Origin: CAYQQQ01 sp964420125 | Lineage (GTDB): Bacteria > Actinomycetota > Acidimicrobiia > Acidimicrobiales > Microtrichaceae | NCBI GenBank assembly: GCA_964420125.1 | Contig: CAYQQQ010000031.1 | Location: 1 to 44,262, forward strand | Reading direction: 5' to 3' | DNA: 44,262 nucleotides | Shown: piece by piece, positions 26,801-34,616 of the stretch | Numbering within the stretch: position 1 is the first letter of the stretch | Layout: each line of letters begins with the position of its first letter | Translations under genes and position numbers: made by a program | The notes under the pieces: model-generated | The model's input: only the letters and a program-made list of their open reading frames with translations | The model's database searches: none | Told to the model about the DNA's origin: nothing

Positions 26801-27618
26801 GGGTTGGTGAGGGTGGTGGTCACCCCGGCGAAGTCGTCGACGGCGAGCTTGTTGGTCTTCGCCTTGCGGATCAGCTCGTCGTAGGCGGCGACGAACTCCC
26901 CGAAGTCCATGGTGTCGGCGTGTCGAACGCACGGCACGACGAGGTTGCGGGAGCCATCGCGCCGCTCGAGGTCGACGGCCAGACCGAGGTTGACGTGCTC
27001 GTGGACCACGACCCTGGGGCCTCCGTCGTCGTCCTCGAGGAAGGTTCGGTTGAGCGCCGGAACCCGCTCGGCGAGCGTGCGGACCAGCGCGTAGCCGATC
27101 AGGTGGGTGAAGCTCACCTTCGCCCCGCGGGTGCGACCCAGGTAGCCGTTGATCACCCGGCGGTTGACCTCGAGCAGCTTGGCCGGCACCTGGCGGAAGG
27201 AGGTGGCCGTCGGCATCGACAGGCTGGACTCCATGTTGGTGACGATCCGTGCGGCCGCGCCCCGGATCGGCTGGCCCTCGGGCTCGGTGGCCGGAGGGCG
27301 AGCGCTCGTCGTGGGCTCGGAGCGCGCCGGTCTCGGCGTGGCCGGTGGGGTCGGTACCGACGACGCGGGCGGAGCAGGTCCTGGAGGGACGACCGCTGCT
27401 GCGCTCGGTTGGGTCCTGCGCCCAGGGGGGACGTATCCGGTGAAGAACTCCTGCCACGCATCGCTCACCGAGGTTGGATCAGCGAGGAACTGCTCGTACA
27501 TCTCCTCGACCAGCCATGCGTTGGGACCCAGCTGCTCGGCGGCGGTCTCCCCGGCGCCCTGGACGTCGACAGGAGGTCCGTTCCGGCTCGACGCCGCCGT
27601 GGGGGTGTTGTCGCTCAC
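23893..27618 (-). CDS. kgd: Multifunctional 2-oxoglutarate dehydrogenase/decarboxylase (Kgd)
   Basis: A 1241-aa fused enzyme of the actinobacterial Kgd/OdhA type, active in the TCA cycle as the E1 part of 2-oxoglutarate dehydrogenase, and able to decarboxylate 2-oxoglutarate. Order: the E1 N-terminal helix (AWLVEEMYEQFLADPTSVSDAWQEFF, residues 32-57), a Pro/Ala/Ser linker, an E2 succinyltransferase catalytic domain (about 110-370, with TYDHRIIQGAESG), then the thiamine-diphosphate E1 domain (GHNEGDDPSYTQPIMY, GMPHRGRLNVL). No lipoyl domain is present, as in mycobacterial Kgd; a separate lipoylated E2 is needed. The GTG at 27618 is supported by TAGAGT six bases upstream. Divergent from xth. 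Confidence 0.96.
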   Translation of the reverse strand: MSDNTPTAASSRNGPPVDVQGAGETAAEQLGPNAWLVEEMYEQFLADPTSVSDAWQEFFTGYVPPGRRTQPSAAAVVPPGPAPPASSVPTPPATPRPARSEPTTSARPPATEPEGQPIRGAAARIVTNMESSLSMPTATSFRQVPAKLLEVNRRVINGYLGRTRGAKVSFTHLIGYALVRTLAERVPALNRTFLEDDDGGPRVVVHEHVNLGLAVDLERRDGSRNLVVPCVRHADTMDFGEFVAAYDELIRKAKTNKLAVDDFAGVTTTLTNPGTLGTERSVPRLMPGQGAIIGVGSLDYPVEFAGADPRTLAELGLSKVITLSSTYDHRIIQGAESGLLLKSIHEMLLGEDGFYESVFRSIGVPYEPVSWRRDVRGGDRDDARVEKQMQVSALINMYRVRGHLIADLDPLSAEHPEMHSELDPATYGLTIWDLDREFLTGGDVGIYAPVGGKRRETLGEILHTLRDAYCRTVGIEYMHIQEPEEKRWIQEQVEGIPTRLPDDDQRHILGLLNGAEALERFLATKYVGQKRFGLEGAEALVPLLDAVLERAADDRLDSAVMGMPHRGRLNVLVNVVGKAYDQLFREFEGYIEPDSTQGSGDVKYHLGQDGVFVSRSGAELPVQLAANPSHLEAVNPVVEGMARARMDQIPHDPATEFPVLAILMHGDAAFAGQGVVAETFGMSQIRGYKVGGTIHVVVNNQLGFTTPPESARSSEYCTDIAKAVQAPIFHVNGDDPEACVRTARLAYEFRRRFHKDVVIDMVCYRRQGHNEGDDPSYTQPIMYRTIEQLRSVRKRYVEHLVRRGDIDLATAEQALVDFQHRLQQALDETRQGAPPAGMVAAPHPPNEGVLPHVATGVDRAVVEEVFAALESVPAGFTLHPKLARQFAARAEMFRSGEVDWSLAEALSIGSLLRQGTSVRLAGQDSRRGTFSQRHSTLFDHASGTEHVPLQGVAERGGSHLWIYDSLLSEYAALGFEYGYSVTAPEVLVMWEAQFGDFANGAQIIIDQFVVASEDKWDQHSGLVMLLPHGFEGQGPEHSSARLERFLTLCAEDNIQVCQPTTAAQYFHLLRRQAGLRVPRPLIVSTPKSGLRDPRWRSPVGQLCSGSFEEILGDPAAIDPNQVRRVVLASGKAAIEAATLRDELGVAVPVVRVEQLYPWPAAALREEVARFTGCTELVWLQEEPENMGAWNAIKGDLYEAFGDNLRIARVSRADEGSPATGSHAIHVQEQDSLLRRAFAPLG

Positions 27619-27624
27619 GAGTCG

Positions 27625-27630
27625 ACTCTA
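27625..27630 (-). promoter_or_regulatory. -10 TAGAGT before kgd
   Basis: TAGAGT on the minus strand ends 6 bases before the kgd GTG. It mirrors the -10 of xth (27673-27678), with the same hexamer. Confidence 0.55.
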
Positions 27631-27634
27631 CAAG

Positions 27635-27660
27635 CGACGCCGAGCGGCGCTTCGGCGTCG
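27635..27660. promoter_or_regulatory. Inverted repeat in the kgd/xth divergent promoter
   Basis: A 9-bp perfect inverted repeat (27635-27643/27652-27660, 8-nt spacer) lies exactly between the two outward-facing -10 hexamers, where both -35 regions must fall. It may be a shared operator or only a hairpin. Confidence 0.4.
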
Positions 27661-27672
27661 AAGGACCGCCGG

Positions 27673-27678
27673 TAGAGT
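27673..27678 (+). promoter_or_regulatory. -10 TAGAGT before xth
   Basis: TAGAGT ends 7 bases before the ATG at 27686. Confidence 0.55.
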
Positions 27679-27685
27679 CGCTGTG

Positions 27686-28486
27686 ATGTTGATCGCCACC
27701 TGGAACGTGAACTCGTTGAACGCCAGGATGCCTCGGGTGCTGGAGTGGCTGGACGAGGTCCACCCCGACGTGCTCTGCCTCCAGGAGACGAAGCTGGCTG
27801 ACGACAGGTTCCCCTCGGCGGAGCTGGCGGCGAAGGGCTACGAGTCGGCGCACGTCGGGCAGGGTCGGTGGAACGGCGTGGCGATCCTCTCGAGAGTGGG
27901 CATCGAGGACGTGCTCGTCGGCTTCGACGACGGCGAGCCGGCCGATCCCGAAGCCCGGATGCTCTGGGCCACCTGCGGTGGGGTGAGGGTCGGCTCGCTC
28001 TACGTGCCGAACGGCAGGGATCTCGACAACGACCAGTACCGCTACAAGCTCGACTGGCTCGGCAGGCTGCGCACCCACCTCGATCGACGGCACACGCCGT
28101 CGGAGCTGCTGGTGGTGCTCGGCGACTGGAACATCGCCCCGGCGGACGACGACGTCTGGAGCGCTGCGGCCTTCGAGGGCTGCACGCACGTGAGCGCGCC
28201 GGAGCGCGACGCCCTCGAGGAGGTGAAGGCCTGGGGTTTGGCCGACACGCTCCGGGCGAGGTATCCCCAGCCCGGGATCTTCTCCTACTGGGACTACCGC
28301 AACGGTGACTTCCACAAGCGTCGCGGGATGCGCATCGACTACCTGCTGAGCTCCACCTCGTTGGCCGAGCGGGCCCGAGGCGACCTGATCGACCGCAACG
28401 CCCGCAAGGGACAGAAGCCCTCCGACCACGCGCCGGTGATGACGAGGTACGACCTGGCCGACCTCCTGGGCGAGGACGGCCGGTGA
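27686..28486 (+). CDS. xth: Exonuclease III (AP endonuclease)
   Basis: A 266-aa exonuclease III-family enzyme that cuts DNA at abasic sites in base-excision repair. Motifs: MLIATWNVNSLNAR (catalytic Asn), CLQETK (metal-binding Glu), VPNGRDLDNDQYRYKLDW, GDWNIAP (Asp/Asn) and the C-terminal SDHAPV (Asp-His pair). The length matches the family. The ATG at 27686 begins directly at the conserved fold and has TAGAGT seven bases upstream; longer extensions would overlap the kgd promoter. Followed by the hotdog thioesterase gene after 46 bases. Confidence 0.95.
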   Translation: MLIATWNVNSLNARMPRVLEWLDEVHPDVLCLQETKLADDRFPSAELAAKGYESAHVGQGRWNGVAILSRVGIEDVLVGFDDGEPADPEARMLWATCGGVRVGSLYVPNGRDLDNDQYRYKLDWLGRLRTHLDRRHTPSELLVVLGDWNIAPADDDVWSAAAFEGCTHVSAPERDALEEVKAWGLADTLRARYPQPGIFSYWDYRNGDFHKRRGMRIDYLLSSTSLAERARGDLIDRNARKGQKPSDHAPVMTRYDLADLLGEDGR

Positions 28487-28532
28487 TGGGGCTCCCTGCG
28501 ACCGGTGCGCCACTTCGACGAGGAGGTTCCCT

Positions 28533-29354
28533 GTGACCGATCCACGAAGGGACCGCAAGGCGGTCGACCAGGACAGCCTCGGCGAGGGCATCCGCCTCGT
28601 GATGTCCTCGGGCGCCGAGGAGCACCCGAGGAGCTTGAGCATCGAAGCGCTCCAAGGGCTGAAGCTCACTCCTCGACGTCAGGAGGCGCGGCGCCTGGCC
28701 GCCGCCATCCGTGAGGTGATGGCCCACCTGGCCTCGACCACGGCCGGGGAGCACGAGCTGTCCGTTGCCGCCGATGGTCTCGAGGACCTCGCCGCTCGGC
28801 TGGGGAGCCTCCCGGCGGGGTCCGCGTACGAGGGGTTCTCCGAGCCCGCCAACGCCGGCGAGGCGATGGGAGTGCTGCGCGAGGCGGTGGCCGCGGTCAC
28901 CGACCAGGAGATCTTCGCCTTCTTCGACCACAGCCCCCTGATGGGCCTGTCGAACCCCTTGGCTCCACCCATCGTGATGGACTACCAGGACGACGAGGCG
29001 GGTGGCACCCAGATCGTGGCCAGGGTGAGGTTCGGCCCGGCCTACGAAGGCCCTCCCGGGTGCGTGCACGGGGGGTTCATCGCCGCATCCTTCGACGAGG
29101 TGCTCGGTGCCACGCAGTCGCTGTCGGGCCAGCAGGGCATGACCGCACATCTCGAGGTGGACTACCGCAGCCCCACGCCGTTGGGTGAGGAGCTGCGGAT
29201 GCGGAGCTGGCTGGATCGCACCGAGGGGCGCAAGATCTGGGCCCGAGCGGAGCTGCACCACCAGGATCGGCTCTGCGCGGAGGCCGTGGCGCTGTTCCTG
29301 GCCATCACCCCCGGGACCTTCGCCGAGCTGTTGGTCCAGCGCGACGGCGGGTGA
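28533..29354 (+). CDS. Hotdog-fold thioesterase with N-terminal helical extension
   Basis: A 273-aa protein. The C-terminal half (about residues 140-265) is a PaaI/4HBT-type hotdog domain: VRFGPAYEGPPGCVHGGFIAASFDEVLGATQ is the usual central helix with the GxVHGG motif, and AHLEVDYRSPTPLGEELRMRSWL the following strands. The N-terminal 130 residues are mostly helical, with no known domain, and include an RRQEARRLAAAIREVMAHL segment. It probably hydrolyses an acyl-CoA. The GTG at 28533 has GAGGAGG at an ideal distance, so unlike many neighbours this gene is leadered. Likely cotranscribed with xth. Convergent with uvrD2. Confidence 0.88.
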   Translation: MTDPRRDRKAVDQDSLGEGIRLVMSSGAEEHPRSLSIEALQGLKLTPRRQEARRLAAAIREVMAHLASTTAGEHELSVAADGLEDLAARLGSLPAGSAYEGFSEPANAGEAMGVLREAVAAVTDQEIFAFFDHSPLMGLSNPLAPPIVMDYQDDEAGGTQIVARVRFGPAYEGPPGCVHGGFIAASFDEVLGATQSLSGQQGMTAHLEVDYRSPTPLGEELRMRSWLDRTEGRKIWARAELHHQDRLCAEAVALFLAITPGTFAELLVQRDGG

Positions 29355-29390
29355 GGATCCACCGGCGAGGGCGAGGTGGGGCGCAGCCGT

Positions 29391-31475
29391 TCAGCGCTCG
29401 GATGCCTCCTGGCTCCCCGCCTCGGCGACGAGCCGCAGGAGCTCGGTGCCGAACCGCTCGGCCTTGATGGTTCCGATCCCGGGGATCTCCAGGAGGTCCG
29501 CAGGGGCGATCGGGCGGCGTCGGGCCACCTCGCGCAGCGTGACGTCGTTGAAGATGACGAAGGCCGGCACGTCGGCGCCGGCGGCGCGTTCGCGTCGCCA
29601 GGCCCGGAGCGCCTGGAACAGCTGCTCCTCGGCGCCGTCCTGCATCGGGGAACGGCGCCGACTCGCCCGGGCGTCCCGTGCCGCCCGGGCACGATCCTCG
29701 GGGGCGGGTCGATCGTGGGCCCCCGACGTCGCGAGCATCGCGTCGATCCACGGGGACGGTGCGCGGCGCAACGACCGGGATCCGAAGGCGCGACGCTGCG
29801 CCCAGGTGCACCACAGCTCGTCGCGTGCCCTGGTGAGCGCGACGTAGAGGAGACGACGCTCCTCCTCGAGGCTCTCCGTGTCGTCGTCGGCGTGGTGGAT
29901 GGGTACGAACCCCTTCTCGAGCCCGGCCACGTGGACCACCGGCCACTCGAGGCCCTTGGCGGCATGGAAGGTGACGATGTCGACGGCGTCGGTGCCGGCG
30001 GAGTCCTCGGTGAGCAGGGTCGAGCGGAGCCACGCCGAGAAGGCCGCGGTGCTGCCCCCGGGATCGAGCGCCAGGTACTCCCGGCCCAGACGGACCAGCT
30101 CGGCCAGGTTGGCCCGCCGGTCGTCGGTGAGCGAAGGCCCGACCGGCTCGGGTTCGGCAGCCGCCGAGGGCACCGCTTCGAGGGGGGGAGCGGCGAGCTC
30201 GACGTGCACCTCGCGCTCCACGTCCGCGAGGAAGGAGGTGACCGAGGTCGAGCCACGGAGGAGGTCCAGCGCCTGGCGAACCTCGGGCTGCTCCAACAGC
30301 GAACCCGCGCCGCGGACCCGGAACGGCACCCCTGCCGCCGTGAAGGCCTCGGCCAGCACCGCAGCCTGGGCGTTGGTGCGCACCAGGACGGCCTGTGCCC
30401 TCCACGGGTCGCCGGGACGACGGCGATCGCGGCACCGCCGGACCACCGCTCGGGCCTCGGCGACCTCGTCGGGGAGGGCGTGCACCTCGGGCACGCGGGC
30501 GGACGCCCGGTTCGCCCGGAGGCGCAGGAGGCGTGAGGGGCCGGCGGCCAGCACGCCGTTGGCCGCCGCGAGGATCTCGGGCGTGCTGCGGTAGTTGTCG
30601 GACAGGGTGACCGTCTCCCCGTCGGGGAACCAGCGGTCGAAGTCGACGAGGAACCGCGCGTCCGCGCCGTTCCAGGCGTAGATCGCCTGGTTCGGGTCAC
30701 CCACCACGCACAGGGTGGAGTCGGGCCCGAGCCACGCGGTCAGCAGGCGGTGCTGCAGGGGGTTCACGTCCTGGAACTCGTCGACGTAGAGGTGTCGGAA
30801 CCTCCATCGACGGGCCTGCGCGTACACGGGGTCGACGTCGAGGTCCCGGGCGGCGAGGCGGAGAAGGTCGTCGAAGTCGACCAGTCGGCGCTCCCGCTTC
30901 GCCTCGCGGTAGCGCTGGTACACCTCGGCGACGGCCTGGAGCTCCAGGGGTGGACGGCGATGGGCCGATGACGCGGCCGCCACGTAGCTCTCGGGATCGA
31001 CGAGCCGGGCGGAGGCCCACTCGATCTCCGCCACGACGTCGAGGGGGAGGGTGCGCTGACGGCGCGAGGGCAGGAGGCGGGCCACGAACCCCACCTTGCG
31101 ATCCAGCAGCTCGGGAGGCCGCACCCCGCGGTCCTCCCATCGCTGACGGAGCTGGGCGTAGGCGATGGCGTGGAACGTGCCGGCCTGCACGCCGCTTCGC
31201 AGACCGAGCCGCGACAGACGGGCGCGCAGCTCCCCGGCCGCCTTCCGGGTGAACGTGACCGCAAGGGTGCGCGTGGGATCGGCGAGACCCTCGGCGGCGT
31301 GGTGGGCGATGCGGTGGGTGAGGACCCGGGTCTTGCCGGAACCGGCACCGGCGAGGATGCGCAGCGGGGACGCACCGGATGTGACCGCGGCGACCTGCGC
31401 AGGGTTGAGGCCGCGCAGCAGCGGGGATGGGTCGGAGGGCGAGTCGTCGGCCGGCTGCTGCGGGGGGTTGGGCAC
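29391..31475 (-). CDS. uvrD2: UvrD2-like superfamily I DNA helicase with HRDC domain
   Basis: A 694-aa 3'-5' DNA helicase. Walker A AGAGSGKT (residues 42-49), Ia TFTRKAAGEL, II DEFQDVNPLQ, III VGDPNQAIYAWNGAD, IV LSDNYRSTPEIL, V DIVTFHAAKGLEW, VI RLLYVALTRARDEL. The last 75 residues (LFQALRAWRRERAAGADVPAFVIFND...LLEIPGIG) are an HRDC domain, as in mycobacterial UvrD2. The tetracysteine motif that joins helicase and HRDC in mycobacterial UvrD2 is missing; the linker (about 585-615) is Arg/Ala-rich with no cysteine. The GTG at 31475 has TAGGTT seven bases upstream; longer starts would cross that promoter. Confidence 0.93.
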   Translation of the reverse strand: MPNPPQQPADDSPSDPSPLLRGLNPAQVAAVTSGASPLRILAGAGSGKTRVLTHRIAHHAAEGLADPTRTLAVTFTRKAAGELRARLSRLGLRSGVQAGTFHAIAYAQLRQRWEDRGVRPPELLDRKVGFVARLLPSRRQRTLPLDVVAEIEWASARLVDPESYVAAASSAHRRPPLELQAVAEVYQRYREAKRERRLVDFDDLLRLAARDLDVDPVYAQARRWRFRHLYVDEFQDVNPLQHRLLTAWLGPDSTLCVVGDPNQAIYAWNGADARFLVDFDRWFPDGETVTLSDNYRSTPEILAAANGVLAAGPSRLLRLRANRASARVPEVHALPDEVAEARAVVRRCRDRRRPGDPWRAQAVLVRTNAQAAVLAEAFTAAGVPFRVRGAGSLLEQPEVRQALDLLRGSTSVTSFLADVEREVHVELAAPPLEAVPSAAAEPEPVGPSLTDDRRANLAELVRLGREYLALDPGGSTAAFSAWLRSTLLTEDSAGTDAVDIVTFHAAKGLEWPVVHVAGLEKGFVPIHHADDDTESLEEERRLLYVALTRARDELWCTWAQRRAFGSRSLRRAPSPWIDAMLATSGAHDRPAPEDRARAARDARASRRRSPMQDGAEEQLFQALRAWRRERAAGADVPAFVIFNDVTLREVARRRPIAPADLLEIPGIGTIKAERFGTELLRLVAEAGSQEASER

Positions 31476-31482
31476 CCCGGCG

Positions 31483-31488
31483 AACCTA
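31483..31488 (-). promoter_or_regulatory. -10 TAGGTT before uvrD2
   Basis: TAGGTT on the minus strand ends 7 bases before the GTG at 31475. Confidence 0.55.
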
Positions 31489-31578
31489 CCAGCCCCCTGT
31501 GACGGGCCACTCGAGGGACGACTCCCGTCGCTCGGGAGCCATCCCAAGGTGTGGTGCCACGAGCGTTCGGCGGTTCCC

Positions 31579-31584
31579 TAGGCT
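31579..31584 (+). promoter_or_regulatory. -10 TAGGCT before zincin peptidase
   Basis: TAGGCT ends 6 bases before the ATG at 31591. Confidence 0.55.
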
Positions 31585-31590
31585 TCCCGG

Positions 31591-31935
31591 ATGCGGCCGG
31601 TTCCGATGGAGCGATTCGAAGAGCTCGTGACCGACGCCCTCGACTCCCTGCCCGAGTCGCTGGCCGCGCACATCGACAACGTCGTGGTGTGCGTCGAGGA
31701 GGCGCATCCCAGCGAGGACCTCCTCGGGCTGTACGAGGGCACGCCCCTGACCGAGCGGGAGGCCTACGGGATGTTGGAGCTGCCCGACACGATCACCCTC
31801 TACCGCAACGCCATCTGCGGCGCCAGCCAGGACGATGCCGAGGTCGTCGAGCAGGTCCGGGTGACCGTGGTGCACGAGGTCGCCCACCACTTCGGCCTCG
31901 GCGACGACGCGCTCGAGGAGCTCGGCTGGGCCTGA
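31591..31935 (+). CDS. Small zincin-like metallopeptidase
   Basis: A 114-aa protein of the short actinobacterial metallopeptidase (Zincin_1) family. The zinc-binding motif HEVAHHFGLGD at residues 95-105 gives the HExxH helix with a third ligand candidate Asp105, as in this family; IDNVVVCVEEAHPSEDLLGLYEG at residues 28-50 is also typical. Substrate unknown. The ATG at 31591 follows TAGGCT by six bases. It precedes the PH-domain protein, which has its own predicted promoter. Confidence 0.9.
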   Translation: MRPVPMERFEELVTDALDSLPESLAAHIDNVVVCVEEAHPSEDLLGLYEGTPLTEREAYGMLELPDTITLYRNAICGASQDDAEVVEQVRVTVVHEVAHHFGLGDDALEELGWA

Positions 31936-31963
31936 ATGCGCGATCCAGCCACCCGCGCGCCGA

Positions 31964-31969
31964 TACGCT
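31964..31969 (+). promoter_or_regulatory. -10 TACGCT before PH/SHOCT protein
   Basis: TACGCT ends 7 bases before the GTG at 31977. Confidence 0.55.
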
Positions 31970-31976
31970 GAGCGCC

Positions 31977-32618
31977 GTGGGCATCTCCGAGAGCCACCTG
32001 CACCGCGACGAGAGCATCGTGTTGGACCTGCACCCCCACTGGGTGATGATGGCCAAGGCCGTGGTGGCACTGGTGGCCGCCACCGCGCTCGGCATCTTCC
32101 TCTGGGTGCGCCTCGACGGGGACGGGACCTGGGAGACCGTCGTCGCCTGGATCGGGATCCTCCTGATCGTGGCCAGCCTCCTGTGGTTCGCCCAGCGCTG
32201 GCTCACCTGGTACTCCACCAACTTCGTGGTCACCACCGACCGCTGCATCTACCGATCGGGCGTGATCTCCAAGAAGGGCATCGAGATCCCACTGGAGCGG
32301 ATCAACACCGTGTTCTTCGAGCAGGGACTCATGGACCGCCTGGTCCGTGCCGGGACGCTCGTCATCGAGTCGGCGGGGGAGCAGGGTCGCCAGACGTTCA
32401 GCGACGTCAAGAACCCGATCAACGTGCAGAAGGTCCTCTACCAGGAGATGGAGGACAACGAGAACCGCAAGTTCGACCGCATCCGGGCGCCGGGGCCGGG
32501 CGTGTCCACTGCGGACGAGATCGCCAAGTTGGCCGCGCTGCGCGACCAGGGGACGTTGAGCGAGGCCGAGTTCGAAGCCCAGAAGGCGAGGCTGCTCAAC
32601 CCTCCTCCACCGGGCTGA
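31977..32618 (+). CDS. Membrane PH-domain (bPH2/YdbT-like) protein with SHOCT tail
   Basis: A 213-aa protein with two membrane helices near residues 28-70 (WVMMAKAVVALVAATALGIFLWV and VVAWIGILLIVASLLWFAQRWL), then a bacterial PH-like domain (TNFVVTTDRCIYRSGVISKKGIEIPLERINTVFFEQGLMDRLVRAGTLVIES), and a C-terminal SHOCT motif (STADEIAKLAALRDQGTLSEAEFEAQKARLL). Known relatives are small envelope proteins without clear function. The GTG at 31977 follows TACGCT by seven bases. Its 3' end overlaps the convergent galK gene by 23 bases. Confidence 0.88.
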   Translation: MGISESHLHRDESIVLDLHPHWVMMAKAVVALVAATALGIFLWVRLDGDGTWETVVAWIGILLIVASLLWFAQRWLTWYSTNFVVTTDRCIYRSGVISKKGIEIPLERINTVFFEQGLMDRLVRAGTLVIESAGEQGRQTFSDVKNPINVQKVLYQEMEDNENRKFDRIRAPGPGVSTADEIAKLAALRDQGTLSEAEFEAQKARLLNPPPPG

Positions 32619-33666
32619 ACCGGACCCCGTCGGAGGGACGGACGCGCCAGGCCCGATCCGCGCACCCGGACAGGTCGGCATCTGGGGTGCTCAGCGCCAC
32701 GACGCAGCCGCCGAAGCCGGCACCGGTGAGGCGTGCGCCGTAGACGCCGGGTGCGGAGCTCGACCGCGTGACGAGGGCGTCCAAAGCTCTGGTGGACACC
32801 TCGTAGTCGTCACGGAGCGAGGCATGGCTGGCGACCATGAGGGCGCCCGCCTCCCCCAGCTCCTGCGCCGTCAGCGCGTCGCGGAAGGCCCGCACCCGGT
32901 CGCACTCGGTGCGCACGTGGCGTGCCCGTCGACGGAGCATCGGGTCCTCGATCGCCTCGATGCTGCTCCGTTGTGCCCGAGGGAGCGGGCCGACCAACCT
33001 CGCAGCCTCCTCGGCGGCGGCCCGACGGTCGGCGTACTCGGAGCCGACCAGGTGTCGGGCCTGGCCGGAGTGCAGCACCCACACCGCCGCAGCGGGCGGA
33101 ATGGGAACTGCATCGATCGCCAGGGTCGCGCAGTCGATCATCAGCGCGTGCCCTGCCATGCCGGCGGCGATGACCAGCTGGTCCATGATCCCGCACGGCA
33201 CGCCCGTCGCCGAGTGCTCGGCCCGTTGGCACAACCGGGCGAGCGCCACGGGGTCGTCGGTCGCCGCACCCAGGGCAACCGCCACGGCGACCTCCAGCGC
33301 GGCGCTGGAGGACAGGCCGGATCCTTCGGGCAGCGAGCTGTGCACGTCGCCACGGAAGCCCTCGGTGGCTCCCAGCTCTGCCGCCACCGCGCCCACGTAG
33401 CGGGCCCACGGTGGTTCGAGGGCCCCGGGATCCGTGCAGGGCAACTCGATGCGGGCCGCCCGCGGCTCTGCGTCCGAGCGGAGCTCGATCCGGGTCCCAC
33501 CCCGAACGCCGCGCACGGTGGTCGACAGGTCGATGGCCATCGGCATCACCAGACCACCGGCGTAGTCGGTGTGGTCGCCGATGAGGTTCACGCGTCCGGG
33601 GGCGCGCACCTCGAGCACCGTGGGTCCCGGCGACGACGTGGCTCGGCAGGCAGGAGCGCTCATCAT
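32596..33666 (-). CDS. galK: Galactokinase
   Basis: A 356-aa GHMP-family kinase that makes galactose 1-phosphate. Signature GRVNLIGDHTDYAGGLVMPMAI near the N-terminus (galactokinase signature GEHxDY here read GDHTDY), ATP-binding LPEGSGLSSSAALEVAVAVAL, IMDQLVIAAG and the C-terminal LTGAGFGGCVVAL. The ATG at 33666 overlaps the galT stop (ATGA, 33663-33666); a second ATG follows at once. The 3' end overlaps the convergent PH-domain gene. Terminal gene of the F420-type oxidoreductase-galT-galK operon. Confidence 0.95.
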   Translation of the reverse strand: MMSAPACRATSSPGPTVLEVRAPGRVNLIGDHTDYAGGLVMPMAIDLSTTVRGVRGGTRIELRSDAEPRAARIELPCTDPGALEPPWARYVGAVAAELGATEGFRGDVHSSLPEGSGLSSSAALEVAVAVALGAATDDPVALARLCQRAEHSATGVPCGIMDQLVIAAGMAGHALMIDCATLAIDAVPIPPAAAVWVLHSGQARHLVGSEYADRRAAAEEAARLVGPLPRAQRSSIEAIEDPMLRRRARHVRTECDRVRAFRDALTAQELGEAGALMVASHASLRDDYEVSTRALDALVTRSSSAPGVYGARLTGAGFGGCVVALSTPDADLSGCADRAWRVRPSDGVRFSPVEEG

Positions 33667-34616
33667 CGGTCGGCGTCGAACGGCTCCGGCTCGGGTGCCG
33701 CCGGTGCGCCGGGCAGCGCTCGGAGCGTGCCTGCGGCGTCGATCGGGTCGACGGGGTTGAAGTAGACGCCTCCTCCCAGCTCGGCGGAGGCCATGAACCT
33801 CGGCGTTCCTGGGGCTCGCAGCAGCGGTGCGACGTGGAGGTGCATCGGTTGCTCCGGGAGCACCTCCTCCGAAGTGGGCCGCTGGTGGATCCACATCATG
33901 TAGGGCATGGGACCCTCCACCAGCTGGTCGAGCCGGGCGAGGGCGTCGATCAGCGTCATCGACAAGCCGTCCACGTCGAGCGCGTCGTCGGTCAGGGCGG
34001 TCATGCCCGAGCGGGGTGCGACCATCAGCTCGAAGGGCCAGGTGGCGGCGCCGGGCACCCAGGCCAACCAGTCGCCGTGTCCGCACACCACCAGCGCAGG
34101 GTCCACGGCCTGGACGTCGAGCACTCCGTCGAGGAGCTCCGCCAACGGCACCGGTGGCACCTCTTCGTAGGCGTAGATCTGTCCGTGCGGGTGATCGATC
34201 GTGGCGCCCACCTCCCTCCCACGGTTCTCGAAGACCAGCACGTAGGCGACGTCCTCCCTGGCGCCGAGCACCTCGGTGCGCTCCCGCCACAGCTCCACGA
34301 CCCGGCGTGCGCCGGCGGCGCCGAGCTGCCAGAACGCCAGGTCGTGCTCGGGGGTGTACAGCACCATCTCGCAGCGTCCGGCAGGCATCGCCGGCCACCG
34401 GTTGGGGAACCACTTCGTGTCGTAGTGGCCCTCCGGGGCCTCGAGCCCTCCGGGGCAGAACGGGCAGCCGTGGCTCGGCAGGTTGGGGCGACCCTGACGG
34501 CTCTCCACGACGACCGCCGGCTTCCCTGTGAGCGGGTCGACCCGCCAGTCCATCCCGGGATGCGGCGGCGTCCCATCCGGCTCGGATGGATCGGATCGGT
34601 CGTCGGCGAGGTTCAT
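33663..34616 (-). CDS. galT: Galactose-1-phosphate uridylyltransferase
   Basis: A 317-aa GalT, which exchanges UMP between UDP-glucose and galactose 1-phosphate in the Leloir pathway. The N-terminal zinc-type motif CPFCPG (near residue 51), the catalytic ATIDHPHGQIYAYEEVP with HPH, and the C-terminal HLHVAPLLRAPGTPRFMAS are as in the family. The ATG at 34616 overlaps the stop of the upstream oxidoreductase (ATGA, 34613-34616), and the gene overlaps galK the same way, so three proteins are coupled. No galE is in the window. Confidence 0.95.
   Translation of the reverse strand: MNLADDRSDPSEPDGTPPHPGMDWRVDPLTGKPAVVVESRQGRPNLPSHGCPFCPGGLEAPEGHYDTKWFPNRWPAMPAGRCEMVLYTPEHDLAFWQLGAAGARRVVELWRERTEVLGAREDVAYVLVFENRGREVGATIDHPHGQIYAYEEVPPVPLAELLDGVLDVQAVDPALVVCGHGDWLAWVPGAATWPFELMVAPRSGMTALTDDALDVDGLSMTLIDALARLDQLVEGPMPYMMWIHQRPTSEEVLPEQPMHLHVAPLLRAPGTPRFMASAELGGGVYFNPVDPIDAAGTLRALPGAPAAPEPEPFDADR

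Noticed and set aside
25804..27675. Plus-strand frame of over 600 codons opposite kgd
   Set aside because: Shadow of a strongly biased gene; no conserved motif.
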